Source of the DNA: Mansonella perstans
Taxonomy: Eukaryota; Nematoda; Chromadorea; Rhabditida; Onchocercidae
Direction: 5' to 3'
Assembly (NCBI GenBank): GCA_037074765.1
Contig: JBAMDO010000357.1
Span: 1-34,680 of the forward strand
DNA: 34,680 nt
The notes beneath the pieces are model-generated. The model was not told the DNA's origin and did not search any database. It was given only the letters and a program-made list of their open reading frames with translations. Positions 32,001 to 34,680 of the stretch are shown here, in pieces. Both the position numbers and the translations under genes were made by a program. The number at the start of each line of letters is the position of its first letter. The stretch's first letter is position 1.

Positions 32001-34680
32001 CATTCCATGTCGTATAATTACGTGTTTCACTAACAACATCTATCTAAAGTTTGATTATTTCAATGGAAGAAGAATAAATTCACATATCATGGAATCTATA
32101 TCGCCATTCAGTATCGTATCATATGATATGGTATGACATCGATTCAAGAAAGTCAAAGGAAAAAATAAATAAAGAAAATAGATCTTCCAGTCTAAACATC
32201 CTGTTAAGTCAACAATAATTCTCATCTAAGATCGAAAAGTAGTCTGTTCAAAGTTATATTACCAACAATAAAACTTATCTGTATATTTGATAAGTTAATT
32301 AAATTAATCGTATCAAACAATCAAGCAACTTATTTATGTTGCCGCCAAGTTAATAAAAAATCGTTGCATTAACTCACCTTATAGGGAACAAGTTCATCAT
32401 AACCCCGAACACTACCAATGCCACAATTTGCCATTGCTAACATTGCCGTGGTTGGTACGCAATCATAAACGGAACGTTTCTAAAGTTTATTTACGTAAAA
32501 TTTAATAATGAAATTATTAGATATTACTAATTGCTTCTTAAAAATTTCAAATTAATTATCATATTTTTAGTTTGGTATATATGAAAATGTTTGATTATAT
32601 GCAATTAGTAATATAATTTTATTATTAAATTTTTAATAAAATTAAAATAATAAAAAGTATTAGAAAATCTGATAAAAATGCCGAATAATAATATTAATAA
32701 TAATATTAAAACAGGTGTAATTTCAAAAAGTTTCCAATTTTAAAATTACTTTGCTTTTAAAGCAGTAGCAATTTAAATTATTCAGTTTTCAATAATAGCG
32801 TTAAATTAATAACCAGAAAAAGATTACCTCAATAGTTGAAGGATTATCATGTGTTTGATCAAAGAATAAAGCTGGTGCTATGCAAGACGTTGCATCCTGA
32901 ACTGATTTTTGAATAAATCCACCTAATACATCACCACCAAATCGATAAATTAAACGGCCTTGTTCAAAACTTATTGGAGCATTTTGTGCTTCTAAAATGA
33001 ATAAGTATAAATAAATAAAAGTTGAGAAATAATTTAACGAAAGAAATTAGTGAAATTACCAATAATTACCACGTATTAAAGATGTTATTCCAAGCCGATT
33101 TACAAAAACGTTGTCCAAATTTTCATTTTGTGTAAAAAGTTCTGCTGTCACATAAATATCTGGTCGTATTTCACGAGCAGCTTTTAGAAGATACTGAAGA
33201 AAAAGATTTCTTGTAAATAAATAAAATTAAATTTTGCAAATTAAATTATTTAATTTAAAAAAAGCAAAAAAGGGCTGTTTATACCTCAGCAACATGTATT
33301 GGCGTACTGTGGCAATTATCAATGCGTAAGCCATGAAATATCTTGGCGCAGCGTTGACTAAAACAAAGAAAGTTTAATTACATCAATTTATTTTAATTTA
33401 CAATCATTTAATTCTTTTTTTAGCTGACCAAGAAGGAATTGAAATAATTTTTTCACTTTTAAATCATCATATTTTAATCTAAATAATTTAAAACTTCAAT
33501 TTATAACTGCTTTTTTGAGAAAAAGTATTAGAAACTGCTGAATAATAATATTAAAACTGTACTGGCTATTTAATGCTGGGCCATGTCTTTACCCAGCTTC
33601 CGAACAATCATTAGCTGTATTTCTGGCCAACAAAACAGAAGAGCGAAGAAAATGAATGAATGTTTCTTTGTTTGTTATTTGTAGTGGTAAAATACGAAAT
33701 GAAAATTCGAATAAAAATATTTCAAATAAAAAATTCACGTGTATTTTCTCATCAGATCCCATAAATATGGACAGTCTTCCGGTTTTTCACCGTAATTCAG
33801 TTTGACACAATCACCCCAACATACTAAATGCCTCATCAGGTAAACCTATAATTAAAACCAAATAATGATAAAAGATATATTTTGTTAATAGAAATTCAAA
33901 ATTTCAAACATTAATTCATTTCACATGTAATTTTCAACAATTTAGACTAATTGCGAGCAAAAATGAAATATTTTTAACATCTAATTTTAATTTTCTCATT
34001 AAGATTATTTCAATTTTGCATTATAAGATTAGCTATTATCATGATTTAGGATTATCACATACACTTAACTATTAACGGTTATCACTATTTAATGCTGTCG
34101 AAAAAATGTTTAAGCATTGTCTCCAGCAGAAGCTCTCTTCTCAATAACACACATAAGTAAAGTATAAAGTGTAAAATTTGATGAAATGAATTCAAATTAA
34201 AAATCTTATTTCCTTGTACCTGCGATGGAAAATGTGCAAAATTTTGTAAAGGATTATCATTCATCACCCAACCATTACATGCCATTATTTTTCCCGCTGT
34301 TTGATCGTTATATGCAAATTTCTCCTCATCCATCCATGATTTCGATGATGGAAATGGCTGTATAAAATATCTAAAAATATTCCAGTAGAGCAGAGAGAAT
34401 TGTTAAAATTTATTGTTGTTATACCAGTTAATGATTTAAATTGTATTCCTTAACTATAAAAAAAAAGGAAAAAAAAAAATTCGAAATTTGTAAAAATTTC
34501 AATTGAATTAAGAGGTATTGAACATTAGACATTACATATATATAAATGTATTTACTGTGTGACAAGACCGTAAATTTCGGTTAGTTCGCATCGTCGCGGT
34601 CCCGACTGATCAATTCGTTCGTAGGCAATATGACCTGCGCAGGATTGCAGTACATTTTCGCAAATTCCTGCACCGGTTTT
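26056..34680 (-). CDS. AGL: Glycogen debranching enzyme (AGL), 5' end beyond window
   Basis: Cytosolic bifunctional enzyme of glycogen breakdown. A GH13-type 4-alpha-glucanotransferase half moves maltosyl/maltotriosyl stubs, and a GH133-type amylo-1,6-glucosidase half releases the branch glucose. Twenty-two exons are visible, about 1140 of roughly 1500 residues; the first part of the protein lies past 34680. Recognisable motifs in order: [34 protein letters not shown] (catalytic Asp of the transferase), [17 protein letters not shown] (acid/base Glu), [25 protein letters not shown] and [22 protein letters not shown] (glucosidase Asp), SYHQGP followed by EWLW (glucosidase Glu). The end is [17 protein letters not shown] and a TGA stop. 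Two oddities are listed separately: a non-GT donor at 31914 and a one-base shift in the exon at 30868-30684. Otherwise splice sites and phases agree. Confidence 0.95.
26353..26400. repeat. Exact 24-base tandem duplication in an AGL intron
   Basis: AGTTTCAAAAGAAAGCTACT plus ACAA occurs twice head to tail (26353-26376 and 26377-26400) with no difference, just upstream of the last AGL exon on the minus strand. It is probably a recent slippage event. Confidence 0.9.
28227..29270 (-). other. Longest AGL intron visible, no nested gene seen
   Basis: A 1044-base intron between the exon ending GRFQDA-R and the exon starting NLILSYGG. Both strands were read. The only open frames are short and AT-driven (for example 61 codons at 28632, plus). 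It shows no similarity to the duplicated tract on the left. Confidence 0.6.
31072..34680 (-). other. AGL: AGL exon list, transferase half
   Basis: Minus-strand exons read from splice sites and frame: 34680-34556 (partial, ends CA|GTAAAT), 34370-34220, 33845-33739, 33357-33285, 33193-33070, 32991-32828, 32479-32378, 32043-31915, 31763-31613, 31385-31326 and 31228-31072. Most introns are 70-460 bases and very AT-rich, with acceptors ending TTTTAG or TTCAG. Phases match throughout. The donor after 31915 reads ATATTC instead of GT; the protein alignment across it (YTQ|IYVDQ) is nevertheless seamless. Bases within introns of this half show no other feature. Confidence 0.85.

Overview
This is AT-rich nuclear DNA from an invertebrate, most likely a nematode. 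The introns are mostly about 50 to 600 bases, the acceptors are of the TTTTCAG kind, and a stray exon closely matches the N-terminus of nematode muscle myosin heavy chain as I remember it. A filarial-type parasite is a guess from base composition and intron size only. No bacterial signals, rRNA, tRNA or CRISPR were seen.

Layout: about 1 to 22.6 kb is a mosaic of segmental duplications. A block of about 5.7 kb (1768-7500) is repeated in direct orientation at 12380-18351. Its right part appears a third time, rearranged, at about 19.63-22.6 kb. Each block carries pieces of two genes. Gene A (plus strand) is a multi-exon gene of unknown function with possible OB-fold-like and winged-helix-like parts. 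Gene B (minus strand) is a C2H2 zinc-finger gene. Gene A looks largely intact only at 11366-14563; the copy at 1890-3720 lacks its 5' exons and carries a 229-base internal deletion. Gene B exists as five or six damaged or partial copies in both orientations. Joined together they suggest a signal-peptide exon, an acidic region, several finger exons that all start and end in phase 1, and a terminal exon with a membrane helix. A large imperfect inverted repeat (7375-9120) separates oppositely oriented gene B copies. Between the blocks lie fragments of unrelated genes: a myosin heavy chain exon, a possible M13-peptidase exon, an unidentified terminal exon, and a sequence also present in the ELOF1 intron.

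From about 23.7 kb the window becomes ordinary gene space. ELOF1 (23750-24515, plus) is a complete two-exon gene with the standard 83 residues. The rest, from 34680 down to 26056 on the minus strand, is the glycogen debranching enzyme gene (AGL). Twenty-two exons are visible, about 1140 residues, and the N-terminal part lies beyond the window edge. It has one non-GT donor and one apparent frameshift.

There is no sign that the genes work together as one system. ELOF1 and AGL are housekeeping genes beside a recently rearranged, duplicated tract. Several frameshifts fall in or beside short homopolymers, so part of the 'pseudogene' appearance could be assembly error.
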